From the NCBI GenBank assembly GCA_025355875.1, contig JANXYV010000115.1, positions 1 through 64,000 on the forward strand: a stretch of DNA of 64,000 bases. Direction: 5' to 3'. The notes beneath the pieces are model-generated. The model saw only the letters and a program-made list of their open reading frames with translations. It was not told where the DNA came from and searched no databases. Positions 17,859 to 27,049 of this stretch are shown here, in pieces. How positions within the stretch are numbered: the first letter of the stretch is position 1; every line of letters starts with the position of its first letter. This stretch comes from Prolixibacteraceae bacterium (GTDB taxonomy: Bacteria > Bacteroidota > Bacteroidia > Bacteroidales > Prolixibacteraceae). A program made the position numbers and the translations under genes.

Positions 17859-19229
17859 TTATGATTTATTAGTCCATTGTTTACTAAATGATTGTTTGGC
17901 CAATTTGGGTATTTGCTTTTTCTCTCCCAAAGCGTTTGCACTAAACAAAGAAAAGACATTTTTTGTTTTTCCCCCTAAAAAATCCATACGGCTTCGTTTG
18001 GAGAAGGCAAATTCGTACACTTTCATTCCCTGGTTCCAAATAAATCCGCCCGCTCCTGCCCTGACTGCATCACGGCGGTTGATCAGTAATTGATGATGAA
18101 GAGGAATTTTAACCGGACAAACCTCTGTACACTTTCCACAAACTGAACAGGCCGAACTGAGGTGATTGAATTCTTTTAATCCCTTGAAGAATGGAGAAAT
18201 TACTGAACCAATCGGACCGCTGTATGTGGCATTATAAGTGTATCCTCCTATATTCCTGTAGATCGGGCAGGCATTCAGACATGCGCCGCAACGAATACAT
18301 TTTAAAACCGGATATTGTTCGTCGTTTTGATAGAGTTCGGAGCGTTTATTATCCAGAAGAATCACAAACATTTTTTCAGGGCCATCAATTTCACCATCCT
18401 TTTTCGGACCAGTGATCAAAGAATTATAAACTGAGATTTGCTGCCCGGTACCATGGGCCGCCAGTATTGGCCACATCAAACCCAAATCCTGCATTCTGGG
18501 AATTATTTTTTCGATTCCTGCAATGACGATATGAATTTTTGGGAAAGAAACCGACATCAAGGCATTGCCTTCATTTTCAGTTAAACATATTCCGCCCACA
18601 TCAGCCACCAAAAAATTGGCTCCTGTAATTCCAACATCAGCTGTTGTGAATTTGTTCCGAAGCTTTTTCCTGACCCAGGCCGTCAGGTATTCGGGCGAAC
18701 TTCCTTCCGGAGTATCAAACTTTTCGGTAAAGAGTTCGGCAATATCCTGACGTGATTTGTGCATACAGGGAGTCACAATGTGGTACGGTTTTTCGCCGGC
18801 CAACTGCACGATGTATTCGCCTAAATCGGTTTCGAGCGATTCAACTCCAATTTCTTCGAGATGTTCGTTCAAATCAATTTCCTCGGTGGTCATCGACTTG
18901 CTTTTGACGACCGTTTTCGATTGATTTTCAATCAGAATCTTTTTTACCGCTTCAATTGCTTCAACAGAATTTTCTGCCCAAATTACCGAAGCTCCATGGT
19001 TTGAAATGTTCTTTTCGAACTGAAGCAAATAATCATGCAAATGATCAATTGCCTGAGATTTAACATACGAAGCACGCGATTTTGCTAAATCAAGATTAAA
19101 ATACCGCTTCATTCCACGATCAACCGCAACATCGTATTTCGATATGTTGAACCGAATGACTGCCCGATGTTTCAGATCGAATGCAACCTCTTCCGATTTT
19201 TGAATAAATATATCTTTCTGTTCCGACAT
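17859..19229 (-). CDS. LutB-like lactate utilization iron-sulfur protein
   Basis: A 456-residue protein with an N-terminal LUD domain and two C-terminal [4Fe-4S] binding motifs (CIRCGACLNACPIY and CSVCGKCTEVCP). It matches LutB/YkgF of the LutABC L-lactate dehydrogenase complex, a three-part cytoplasmic enzyme oxidising L-lactate to pyruvate. No lutA or lutC lies in the window, so those subunits must be elsewhere or the protein serves another oxidoreductase. Its stop is 1 bp beyond the rpiB stop region order, i.e. it follows rpiB directly on the minus strand. Control by the adjacent Rrf2 protein is plausible. Confidence 0.9.
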   Translation of the reverse strand: MSEQKDIFIQKSEEVAFDLKHRAVIRFNISKYDVAVDRGMKRYFNLDLAKSRASYVKSQAIDHLHDYLLQFEKNISNHGASVIWAENSVEAIEAVKKILIENQSKTVVKSKSMTTEEIDLNEHLEEIGVESLETDLGEYIVQLAGEKPYHIVTPCMHKSRQDIAELFTEKFDTPEGSSPEYLTAWVRKKLRNKFTTADVGITGANFLVADVGGICLTENEGNALMSVSFPKIHIVIAGIEKIIPRMQDLGLMWPILAAHGTGQQISVYNSLITGPKKDGEIDGPEKMFVILLDNKRSELYQNDEQYPVLKCIRCGACLNACPIYRNIGGYTYNATYSGPIGSVISPFFKGLKEFNHLSSACSVCGKCTEVCPVKIPLHHQLLINRRDAVRAGAGGFIWNQGMKVYEFAFSKRSRMDFLGGKTKNVFSLFSANALGEKKQIPKLAKQSFSKQWTNKS

Positions 19230-19230
19230 T

Positions 19231-19668
19231 TTATACCGGTATCTTGTTTACCCTGTTCTGATGGCGACCACCTTCAAACGGCGTGGACAAAAACACTTTC
19301 ACAATTTCAACCGCTTCTTCGTCAGTGATATAACGTGCAGGAAGAGCACAAACATTGGCATCGTTGTGCAAACGTGCAAGTTGTGCAATTTCTGGAAGCC
19401 AGCAAATGGCTGACCGTATTTCCTGATGTTTGTTTGCGGTCATATTTATTCCATTTCCGCTACCGCACAACGTGATCCCGTAATCAAATTCTTTATTGGC
19501 CACCGCGATCGCCAAAGGATGTGCAAAATCAGTATAATCGCTCATTTCAGAAGAAAATGCGCCAAAATCTTTGAATTCAATTTTCTGTTCCTGAAGATAT
19601 TCCAAAATGGCTTGCTTGCGCCCAAATCCTGCATGATCGCTTGCAACAGCTATTTTCAACTTTTTCAT
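19231..19668 (-). CDS. rpiB: Ribose 5-phosphate isomerase B
   Basis: A 145-residue RpiB that interconverts ribose 5-phosphate and ribulose 5-phosphate in the pentose phosphate pathway. The opening ASDHAGFGRK, the catalytic cysteine segment GITLCGSGNGINM, and HNDANVCALPARY are the family landmarks. It is the first gene of a likely rpiB-lutB-rrf2-hemW transcription unit. A palindrome overlaps its promoter region. Confidence 0.95.
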   Translation of the reverse strand: MKKLKIAVASDHAGFGRKQAILEYLQEQKIEFKDFGAFSSEMSDYTDFAHPLAIAVANKEFDYGITLCGSGNGINMTANKHQEIRSAICWLPEIAQLARLHNDANVCALPARYITDEEAVEIVKVFLSTPFEGGRHQNRVNKIPV

Positions 19669-19686
19669 ATTCTATCTAAAAAATTT

Positions 19687-19709
19687 CAAAAATAATACTT
19701 TAAAGTATT
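19687..19709 (-). promoter_or_regulatory. rpiB -7 element with adjoining palindrome
   Basis: On the minus strand TATTTTTG (19687-19694) fits the TAnnTTTG -7 element, and the perfect 16-bp palindrome AATACTTTAAAGTATT (19694-19709) abuts it on the upstream side. No clear -33 element is seen. The palindrome is placed where a repressor would block the promoter. Confidence 0.4.
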
Positions 19710-19831
19710 TTATTGCTTTAATGCTTGATTAATCTTTGAAAGTGGATTTTTTTATTCAAAAAGAGTGTTTGATTATAGTTTTCATCAAAGTCAAATATGA
19801 GCCTGAAAGCCAAATGATTTTCAAATTGTCT

Positions 19832-19839
19832 TATATTTG
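19832..19839 (+). promoter_or_regulatory. -7 element of the glutaminyl cyclase gene
   Basis: TATATTTG, a perfect TAnnTTTG, lies 36 nt before the start codon. No convincing -33 TTG is seen at the expected distance. Confidence 0.45.
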
Positions 19840-19874
19840 AAGCCTGGTAAATACATCAACTAACACACAATCAA

Positions 19875-20945
19875 ATGAATTTCAGACTATCCGCTGGTTT
19901 TATTGTCTTAGCAATCTTTATCAGTTCTTTTTCCTGTTCAAACCAGCCAAATCGTTCCCGAAAACCAGTTGTTCAAATTAAAATTGACTATTTAAACAAA
20001 AAAATCGTCTATGGAGACGACCTCACAATTAACCTGACGATAAAAGTCAAAGATGGTCAACTTCAGGAAACTAAACTATATGTCGATTCTGCCTTACTAA
20101 CTTCAAGCACAGAAACTGAATTTACTTATAGCCTTAAAAAATTCAATAGCTTAGGTAAACATACCATAAAAGCTGTGGCAAGAAAAACCGATGGGGTAGA
20201 GGGCGCCTATTTTAAAACCTTTGAAGTTTTGTCGGATATTGTTCCTGAAATGTATGGTTATGAAGTGGTTCAAACTTATCCTCACAACGAAACATTTTTT
20301 ACGGAAGGACTTGAAATTCACAATGGTTTTGTTTACGAAAGTACCGGTGAAAACGGAAAATCTGCATTGAATAAAACAAATCTAAAAACAGGAAAAACCA
20401 TTCAGTCAATAAAACTTGCCGACAAGTATTTTGGGGAAGGGATCACTATTTTCAATAACCATATTTATCAGCTAACTTACAAAACAAAAATAGGTTTTGT
20501 TTATAATCTGGAAACTATGGCCGTTGTCGACAGCTTTCGTTTTGAATCGGCTGAAGGCTGGGGCATGACACATGATGATGAAAACCTGATCATGAGTGAT
20601 GGAACTAACTTAATAACATACATAAATCCTACTACTTATAAAACAGTAAAAAAAATTGAGGTTTATGATGACAAAGATGCCGTCATCTACGTGAATGAAC
20701 TGGAATATTCTGATGGTTTTATTTATGCCAATGTTTGGACAACCAATTTACTGATCAAAATTGATCCGAAAACCGGTAAAGTACTTCAAAAGATTGATCT
20801 TGACGGAATTTTATCAATGCCTGATTCAAGTAAAAAAGTTGATGTTTTGAATGGAATTGCCATTGATCCTCAAACAAAAAAAATCTACGTGACCGGCAAA
20901 CTTTATCCAAAAATTTTTGAAATAAAACTGGTCAAAAAAGGGTAG
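19875..20945 (+). CDS. Glutaminyl-peptide cyclotransferase lipoprotein
   Basis: A 356-residue lipoprotein (signal [12 protein letters not shown]). Residues ~120-350 form a five-bladed propeller of the plant-type glutaminyl cyclase family (PF05096 type), with the markers [35 protein letters not shown] and [18 protein letters not shown]. It converts N-terminal glutamine to pyroglutamate in exported proteins, a modification common after signal peptidase cleavage in Bacteroidota. An Ig-like domain occupies residues ~35-110. The 3' end overlaps the convergent ruvB gene by 14 bp. Confidence 0.9.
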   Translation: MNFRLSAGFIVLAIFISSFSCSNQPNRSRKPVVQIKIDYLNKKIVYGDDLTINLTIKVKDGQLQETKLYVDSALLTSSTETEFTYSLKKFNSLGKHTIKAVARKTDGVEGAYFKTFEVLSDIVPEMYGYEVVQTYPHNETFFTEGLEIHNGFVYESTGENGKSALNKTNLKTGKTIQSIKLADKYFGEGITIFNNHIYQLTYKTKIGFVYNLETMAVVDSFRFESAEGWGMTHDDENLIMSDGTNLITYINPTTYKTVKKIEVYDDKDAVIYVNELEYSDGFIYANVWTTNLLIKIDPKTGKVLQKIDLDGILSMPDSSKKVDVLNGIAIDPQTKKIYVTGKLYPKIFEIKLVKKG

Positions 20946-21954
20946 GGGATTCTCCGTAATGGATTCGTCCCAAGTGTTTATAAGCCAGATCAGTTACTTC
21001 CCTTCCTCTGGGAGTCCGTTTCAAAAATCCCTCTTTGATCAGGAATGGTTCGTACACTTCTTCAATTGTTCCTGAATCTTCGCCAACTGCAGTAGCAATC
21101 GTCGAAACTCCAACCGGTCCGCCTTTGAATTTATCAATGATGGTGATCAAAATTTTATTGTCCATTTCATCAAGCCCATATTTATCAATATTCAAGGCAT
21201 CCAAAGCAAACAAAGTAATCGCAATATCAATATTTCCACTTCCTTTTACCTGTGCAAAGTCTCTCACACGCCGTAAAAGTGCGTTCACAATTCGTGGTGT
21301 ACCGCGACTTCTGGAAGCAATTTCAACAGCCGCCTGACCTTCAATTTTTACATTTAAAATAAAAGCCGATCGTTTTACAATTTTGGTAAGGATGTCCACA
21401 TCGTAGTATTCCAAATGCGATTTGATGCCAAATCTAGCCCTCAGAGGACTTGTTAATAAACCTGAGCGGGTAGTTGCACCAATTAATGTAAAAGGGTTTA
21501 ATTCGAGCTGAATGGATCGCGCACTGGGGCCTTTATCTATCATGATATCGATTTTGTAATCTTCCATGGCAGAATACAGGTATTCCTCCACGATAGGACT
21601 CAATCGATGAATTTCATCGATAAACAAAACTGCATTGGGTTCGAGGTTAGTCAGTAAACCAGCCAAATCGCCTGGTTTATCCAATACCGGCCCGGAAGTA
21701 ATTTTAAGGGAAACGCCTAATTCGTTGGCAATTATATTTGAAAGTGTAGTTTTTCCAAGTCCTGGGGGTCCATGTAACAATACATGATCCAAAGCTTCTC
21801 CGCGCATTTTGGCAGCTTTGACAAATATTTTGAGATTTTCAACAATTTTATTTTGTCCACTGAAATCATCAAATTCCAATGGCCTCAATTGCTTATCAAT
21901 TTCCTGATCGTTATCCGAACCATACTCTTCTCTGAAATCAAAATGATCGTTCAT
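20932..21954 (-). CDS. ruvB: Holliday junction branch migration helicase RuvB
   Basis: A 340-residue AAA+ motor that drives Holliday junction branch migration with RuvA. Walker A is [12 protein letters not shown], Walker B is [10 protein letters not shown], sensor 1 lies in [11 protein letters not shown], and the C-terminal winged helix ends with the usual GRIHYG. The N-terminal [12 protein letters not shown] is characteristic. ruvA and ruvC are not in the window, as is common in this phylum. Confidence 0.98.
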   Translation of the reverse strand: MNDHFDFREEYGSDNDQEIDKQLRPLEFDDFSGQNKIVENLKIFVKAAKMRGEALDHVLLHGPPGLGKTTLSNIIANELGVSLKITSGPVLDKPGDLAGLLTNLEPNAVLFIDEIHRLSPIVEEYLYSAMEDYKIDIMIDKGPSARSIQLELNPFTLIGATTRSGLLTSPLRARFGIKSHLEYYDVDILTKIVKRSAFILNVKIEGQAAVEIASRSRGTPRIVNALLRRVRDFAQVKGSGNIDIAITLFALDALNIDKYGLDEMDNKILITIIDKFKGGPVGVSTIATAVGEDSGTIEEVYEPFLIKEGFLKRTPRGREVTDLAYKHLGRIHYGESPTLF

Positions 21955-22025
21955 TATTAGCTTTTAGTATCAGCCAAAAGTAGGAAAAATAAAGCACTGT
22001 GTTTTTTAAAGTTGGGGAAAGAATA

Positions 22026-22415
22026 TCAGACCGCGAGTTCAAGTTCTATAAAAATTATTTTCAGTTTCTCAATATCAAATGGCTTTGCCATAAATTCATC
22101 CATTCCATATGAAATACATTTATCCCGGTCGTTATCCATTGTATTTGCCGTCAGAGCAATGATAGGCGTTCTTTTTTCAATAAATTTTGTAACTTCTTCT
22201 TCTCTGATTTTTATGGTTGCCTCCAGCCCATCCATAACTGGCATCATGATATCCATCAAAATTACATCAAATTTTCTCTCACGAAATCGTTCAATCGCTT
22301 CAACACCATTGTTGGCAATAACCACTTCATGATTGTACTTCTTTAAACTAAACGTTACAATACGTTGATTTAAAAGATTATCCTCAACCAGCAATATATT
22401 TAACCTCTCTCCCAT
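22026..22415 (-). CDS. Receiver-only response regulator
   Basis: A 129-residue single receiver domain of the two-component type. Phosphorylation site Asp is in VILMDIMMPVMDG (~residue 56), acidic pocket residues in LLVEDN, and the switch Thr in ALTAN with Lys in MAKPF. The sequence resembles receiver domains of hybrid histidine kinases, not DNA-binding regulators, so it probably acts through protein contact in a phosphorelay. The cognate kinase is not nearby. Confidence 0.92.
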   Translation of the reverse strand: MGERLNILLVEDNLLNQRIVTFSLKKYNHEVVIANNGVEAIERFRERKFDVILMDIMMPVMDGLEATIKIREEEVTKFIEKRTPIIALTANTMDNDRDKCISYGMDEFMAKPFDIEKLKIIFIELELAV

Positions 22416-22924
22416 ATCATTCGAGCTACCTTACTAATAATATATATTCCCTAAAACACTAAAAGGATACCCTCAATTTCAAAAATAAATTAGAATTGTA
22501 TTATTATTATATTTTTTGAATGAATATAAAAGGAATGAATATGAATATGTACTGTTAGTATTCATGATATCTTTTAGGTATTCTTCTTGCATATTTAAAA
22601 TCTCTTATTTTATTTTTTTTTGCTCACAGGTTATTAACAGTATAAACCTCTGAAAACAAAACTACTCTATTTTGCATTAACATCTGTTAGTTTGCTGCAG
22701 TATTTATAAATAAGTGTTACAAAACCATTCTAATTTTGTTTATAATAATTCTCACTACATTTTATTAATTCTTCTTGCTTCATTGGGAAAAGATATCTAT
22801 TACAAATTTCTATGAATATCTTTGCCAAAACTTTGACATTTTTTTTTTGAATTATAAACAAGAATTGAATAAGAATGTTTAAAAATTGAATTTATAATTT
22901 ACTAGTAATGAATTTATTGTAAAG
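22416..22924. other. AT-rich 509-bp strand-switch region
   Basis: No gene is supported here. The stretch is strongly AT-rich with long T and A runs and separates minus-strand genes on the left from plus-strand genes on the right. No DnaA box (TTATCCACA type) was found; the closest is TTATTAACA near 22632. A -7 element TATCTTTG occurs at 22817-22824 facing right. Confidence 0.6.
22817..22824 (+). promoter_or_regulatory. Possible -7 element for the DUF4175 operon
   Basis: TATCTTTG matches TAnnTTTG exactly, but no -33 element stands at 19-20 bp. It would give a leader of about 90 nt before the DUF4175 start codon. Confidence 0.35.
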
Positions 22925-25900
22925 ATGGGTAATAACTATAAACAGTTTGTTGATAAACTAAATTCATACATTAAGAAATTTTACTTCTACCAGTTAATAC
23001 GAGGCTTAATTCTCTTTCTGGTAGTTGCTTTAGTATATTTTGTTTTCGTTTCAACTCTCGAATATTTTAATTTTTTTAACCCTAATGTAAAGCTTTTAAT
23101 TGTAGTTTTTACTCTGATTCTTACATTTTTCATTTTCATTTATTTTCTTGTCATTCCTATAGTAAAATTGATAGGTCTGGGTAAAAGATTGAATTATTAT
23201 GATGTTTCTTCACTTGTAAATAAAACATATCCTGAAATTAGAGATCGGTTAATCAATATTGTTGAATTGGCTGAGAAAGGTGATTCATTATATTCAAATG
23301 AATTGAAAAATGCTAGTATAGATCAAAAAATTGATGAATTAGAAATATTCAGTTTTAGCGATGCTATACGTTTTAAAGACTTGAAGTTGATATTTGGTAT
23401 ATTAGTTTTTGGAATGGTTATTTTCTCAGTTATTTTTATAAAGTCACCAGCAATTTTTTCAGAGAGTTCGGCTCGTCTTATTCGTTTTCAACAAAAGTTT
23501 GAAAAACCTTCTCCTTATACTTTTCAGCTTGTAAATGATAATTTGGAAATAGTTACTGGAGGATCAATTGAACTCAGATTAAAATGCGAAGGAAAGGATC
23601 TGCCGGGGATGATGTTTGTAAATATCAGTGGAAATAATTTTATGATGAGTAAACTAGATAACTCTTATAAATATACTATTGAAAATTTGAATAGTTCTGT
23701 ATCAATTTATTTTACTGATAAAAAGTATGTTTCAGATATTTATCATATCACTGTTTTAAGTAAGCCATTTATCTCTTCTTTTATCGTTGAAGTTGAAGCA
23801 CCTTCCTATACCAATATAACCAATGAAGTATTCCAAAACATTGGTGATTTCAAAGTTACTTCGGGTACAAAATTGAAATGGAAGTTTAATACGGTAGATA
23901 CGGACAGTTTAAGTATTTTATTTAGTGATAGCTCAAGGGTAAATGGAATTCATATTGGAGATTCGTTTGAAGTAATAAAAACAGTTTATAACAATCTGGA
24001 ATATAGAATTTCTGTTAGCAATTTGAAATTGAGAGAAAATAATAGCTTGGTATACAAAATTGAAACAGTTGCGGATTTATTTCCAGAAATTAAAGTTGTA
24101 CAAATGCGTGATACGCTCGACTTTAAAAATTTTGTTTTCAAAGGAAATATTGTAGATGATTATGGTTTTAGCAAACTAGATTTTAATGTTAGTTGTAATG
24201 GAAAAGATAGTGTTTTTAAAATTCCATTTTCAACGTATATGATAAATCAGAATTTCTTTTATTCATTCAATTTTGAAATTTTGAAAGATTTTGGAAAATC
24301 ATTTTCTTATTATTTTTCTGTATCTGATAATGATTACATTAATCATTTTAAACGCTCTATGAGCGAAACTTTTACTTTTACTTTTCCGGATTATAATGAA
24401 ATCGTTTTGAAAGAAAATTCAGATTTGAACAGCATCAATCAAATATTGGAAAAAAGTTCAAAACTTTCTAAAGATATTCAACTGGAGTTGGAAAATTTTA
24501 AAAGAAAGCAGATTGATTCACAGCTTTCAGAATGGGATAAATTTCAAACTGTGAAGGATATAATGAATAAAACAAATGAACTTGAAAATGTAATAAATCA
24601 ACTTAACCAACAGAATAAGGATGCTGGCAATTTTCAGAAATCATTTACAGAAGAGAAAACTGATCTATTGAAAAAGCAGCAGCAAATAGAAGAATTATTG
24701 AACGAAGTGTTTAGTGATGAATTAAAAAAGCTTTTTGAGGAGTTTAATGACTTGGCCAAGCAGTTCGATATGAAAAAATTTGACCAATTATCAAAGGAAA
24801 TGGATTCAAATCTTGGAGACCTTTCGAAGCAGCTGGATAAAAATATGCAGTTGTTAAAGAAAATGAAGGTCGAGCAGAAAGTTGACAGGATTCTACAGGA
24901 ATTAAAGAAATTATCTGTCGAAGAGAAAAATATTTTAAATAAACTTAACCGAAATTCGGATTTAAAGGCAGCTAATCAACTGGAAAATGAAAATTCTTTG
25001 TTACTGAATAGTCTGGAAAAGGATTATCAGGATGCCTTGGAATATAATAAGGCACTTGAGAAACCGATGAATTTGTTCAAATTTGACAGTGAATTTAACG
25101 GCATCAAAGGAAACTATTCAAGGGTTTTGAAGGAGTTGGAAAATAAAAATTGGAAAAAGGCCTCTAATGGAATTGGAGATAACATAAAGGATATGGATCA
25201 ACTTGCATTTGCTATGGACCAGATGTTAAACATTGGAAAAAAGAAAGAAAACCAGGCAAATGTTGAGGATTTGGAACAGATTCTGGCAAATATGATTTAT
25301 GTATCGTTTGATCAGGAAAATGCAATGAAAAAGTTGAGTCTTACAGATTTTAATAATCCATTGATTAATGAGTTCAAGGCGAAACAGAAGAATATGATCA
25401 AGCAGGTTGGATTTGTAAAAGATTCGATTTATGCTCTTGCAAAACGAACTCCAGAAATAGGTTCGGTTGTAAACAAAGAAATGATTAATTTGGAAAATAG
25501 TGTCAATTATTCATTCGATTACCTGGAAAGCGGTAATATTGCAGGTTCGCTTATGTATCAGCAATATGGAATGACTGCGGCAAACAATTTGGCGCTTTTC
25601 CTAAGCGAAGCTCTTGAAAATTTAAAAAAACAAGAACAAAATGGACAGCCGGGTGATGGTGATTGTGACAAACCAGGTGGAAAAGGTTCAAAACCTGGAA
25701 TGAAAAAGCTGAAAGACAGTCAGAGTTCCATAAAAGATCAGCTTCAGGAAATGATCAGTCAAATGAAAAAAGGTGATCTTGGAAAAATGAGTAAAAGCAT
25801 TGGTCAAACGCTTGCACAGCAAGAAATGATGCAGCAGTTGATTCGGGAAATGTTAAATGGGAAATCGGTTGGATCAAAGGCTGGGGAACAGTTGAAAGCT

Positions 25901-26209
25901 GCTGATCAATTACTTGAGCAATCGAGGAAGGATTTGATGAGTAAAAATATCAGTTCTGAATTAATCAACCGGCAGAACATGATTATGTCTAAGCTGCTCG
26001 ATGCTGAAAAGTCAGAAATGGAAAGGGATTTTGAAGATAAGCGTGAGTCAAAAACTGCCAAAGATGTAAAAAATATTAACCCTGAAAGTTATTTTGAGTA
26101 TAAGAATAAGATGAAGAATGAAAATGAAATCATAAAAAGGAACAATTATTTATTGAGGATTTTTTACGATCAAAAATATAATAAATTCATAAATCAATTA
26201 AAGAACTAA
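22925..26209 (+). CDS. DUF4175-like large membrane protein with coiled coil
   Basis: A 1094-residue protein. Two membrane spans lie near the N-terminus (~25-47 and ~55-80) and a third at ~150-172. A beta-rich periplasmic-looking region runs to ~480. The remaining ~600 residues are Lys/Glu/Gln-rich coiled coil (LKKLSVEEKNILNKLN), with a Gly/Pro-rich linker (GQPGDGDCDKPGGKGSKPG) near residue 910. This layout matches the DUF4175/Bacteroidota family often near BatA-type genes. Base composition is unusually AT-rich compared with neighbours. It is the first gene of a run ending in ybeY and mnmG. Function unknown, likely structural at the envelope. Confidence 0.75.
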   Translation: MGNNYKQFVDKLNSYIKKFYFYQLIRGLILFLVVALVYFVFVSTLEYFNFFNPNVKLLIVVFTLILTFFIFIYFLVIPIVKLIGLGKRLNYYDVSSLVNKTYPEIRDRLINIVELAEKGDSLYSNELKNASIDQKIDELEIFSFSDAIRFKDLKLIFGILVFGMVIFSVIFIKSPAIFSESSARLIRFQQKFEKPSPYTFQLVNDNLEIVTGGSIELRLKCEGKDLPGMMFVNISGNNFMMSKLDNSYKYTIENLNSSVSIYFTDKKYVSDIYHITVLSKPFISSFIVEVEAPSYTNITNEVFQNIGDFKVTSGTKLKWKFNTVDTDSLSILFSDSSRVNGIHIGDSFEVIKTVYNNLEYRISVSNLKLRENNSLVYKIETVADLFPEIKVVQMRDTLDFKNFVFKGNIVDDYGFSKLDFNVSCNGKDSVFKIPFSTYMINQNFFYSFNFEILKDFGKSFSYYFSVSDNDYINHFKRSMSETFTFTFPDYNEIVLKENSDLNSINQILEKSSKLSKDIQLELENFKRKQIDSQLSEWDKFQTVKDIMNKTNELENVINQLNQQNKDAGNFQKSFTEEKTDLLKKQQQIEELLNEVFSDELKKLFEEFNDLAKQFDMKKFDQLSKEMDSNLGDLSKQLDKNMQLLKKMKVEQKVDRILQELKKLSVEEKNILNKLNRNSDLKAANQLENENSLLLNSLEKDYQDALEYNKALEKPMNLFKFDSEFNGIKGNYSRVLKELENKNWKKASNGIGDNIKDMDQLAFAMDQMLNIGKKKENQANVEDLEQILANMIYVSFDQENAMKKLSLTDFNNPLINEFKAKQKNMIKQVGFVKDSIYALAKRTPEIGSVVNKEMINLENSVNYSFDYLESGNIAGSLMYQQYGMTAANNLALFLSEALENLKKQEQNGQPGDGDCDKPGGKGSKPGMKKLKDSQSSIKDQLQEMISQMKKGDLGKMSKSIGQTLAQQEMMQQLIREMLNGKSVGSKAGEQLKAADQLLEQSRKDLMSKNISSELINRQNMIMSKLLDAEKSEMERDFEDKRESKTAKDVKNINPESYFEYKNKMKNENEIIKRNNYLLRIFYDQKYNKFINQLKN

Positions 26210-26211
26210 TT

Positions 26212-26610
26212 TTGAAACGCGATCTGGTCATACCTTCAAATCTTGCTTGTATCGGTGATGTGAGGAGCTTTTTGGATAGGATTTTTAATGAATCCAAACT
26301 TGACAGGTCGCAGTTCAACCGTGTTTTTTTGGGAATAAGCGAGGCAGTGAATAATTCTATTGTGCATGGAAACAAGTTCGATACGACCAAAAGTGTTTTC
26401 ATAAGTACAATACTTATAGACAGAAAGTTTTTAGTTCATGTAAAAGATGAGGGAAAAGGTTTTTCTTTGGATTACCTTGACGATCCGACTAGCACAGAAA
26501 ATCGCAGACGGGAGTGTGGAAGAGGAATCTATTTAATCATGCAATTCGCAGATGATGTTTTGTATTTAGATGGTGGAAGTAAAGTAGTCATTCAATATAA
26601 TTTTGATTAA
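26212..26610 (+). CDS. RsbW-like ATP-binding (HATPase) regulator
   Basis: A 132-residue stand-alone histidine-kinase-like ATPase domain of the anti-sigma/serine kinase type (RsbW, SpoIIAB). The N box is ISEAVNNSIVHGNKF, G1 is DEGKGFS and G2 is GRGIYLI. The start is TTG, 2 bp after the DUF4175 stop; no ATG gives the full domain. The stop overlaps the ybeY ATG by one base (TAATG). No sigma factor or anti-anti-sigma gene is adjacent, so the target is unknown. Confidence 0.85.
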   Translation: MKRDLVIPSNLACIGDVRSFLDRIFNESKLDRSQFNRVFLGISEAVNNSIVHGNKFDTTKSVFISTILIDRKFLVHVKDEGKGFSLDYLDDPTSTENRRRECGRGIYLIMQFADDVLYLDGGSKVVIQYNFD

Positions 26611-27029
26611 TGGGTATTCATTATTTTAAAGAAGATGTTGCCTTTCCTGATTTAAAGAGAAGGATTATAAATGCATGGATTAAGAAAGTGATTGATTCTG
26701 AAGGAAAGATTTGCGGTAATCTTTCGTTTATTTTTTGTTCTGACGATTACTTGCTTGAGATTAATAGGAAATATTTAAACCATGATTATTTGACTGATGT
26801 AATAACTTTCGATTATGTCAATGGTAATGTTATTGAAGGAGATATTTTTTTAAGCATAGACCGTATCAAGGAAAATTCAAAAGAATACAATACAACGTTT
26901 AAAAGTGAACTGGAAAGGATACTTATTCATGGAGTTTTACATTTACTTGGATATAAGGATAAAAGTAAAGCAGATAAGGATTTGATGACTTTTAAGGAAG
27001 ATATTTATCTTAATGTTTTAAATATTTGA
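26610..27029 (+). CDS. ybeY: rRNA maturation endoribonuclease YbeY
   Basis: A 139-residue single-domain metalloprotein involved in 16S rRNA 3' end maturation and ribosome quality control. The metal motif reads HGVLHLLGYKDK; two histidines are present and the third position is Lys-Asp, where the textbook form is GYDH. Related Bacteroidota proteins also have GYKDK, so activity is probably kept. It overlaps the HATPase gene by one base and is 20 bp before mnmG. Confidence 0.92.
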   Translation: MGIHYFKEDVAFPDLKRRIINAWIKKVIDSEGKICGNLSFIFCSDDYLLEINRKYLNHDYLTDVITFDYVNGNVIEGDIFLSIDRIKENSKEYNTTFKSELERILIHGVLHLLGYKDKSKADKDLMTFKEDIYLNVLNI

Positions 27030-27049
27030 GAATTACATAAATTTTAGAG

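Noticed and set aside
22416-22924. oriC
   Set aside because: No DnaA boxes and no dnaA gene nearby; retained only as a low-interest finding.
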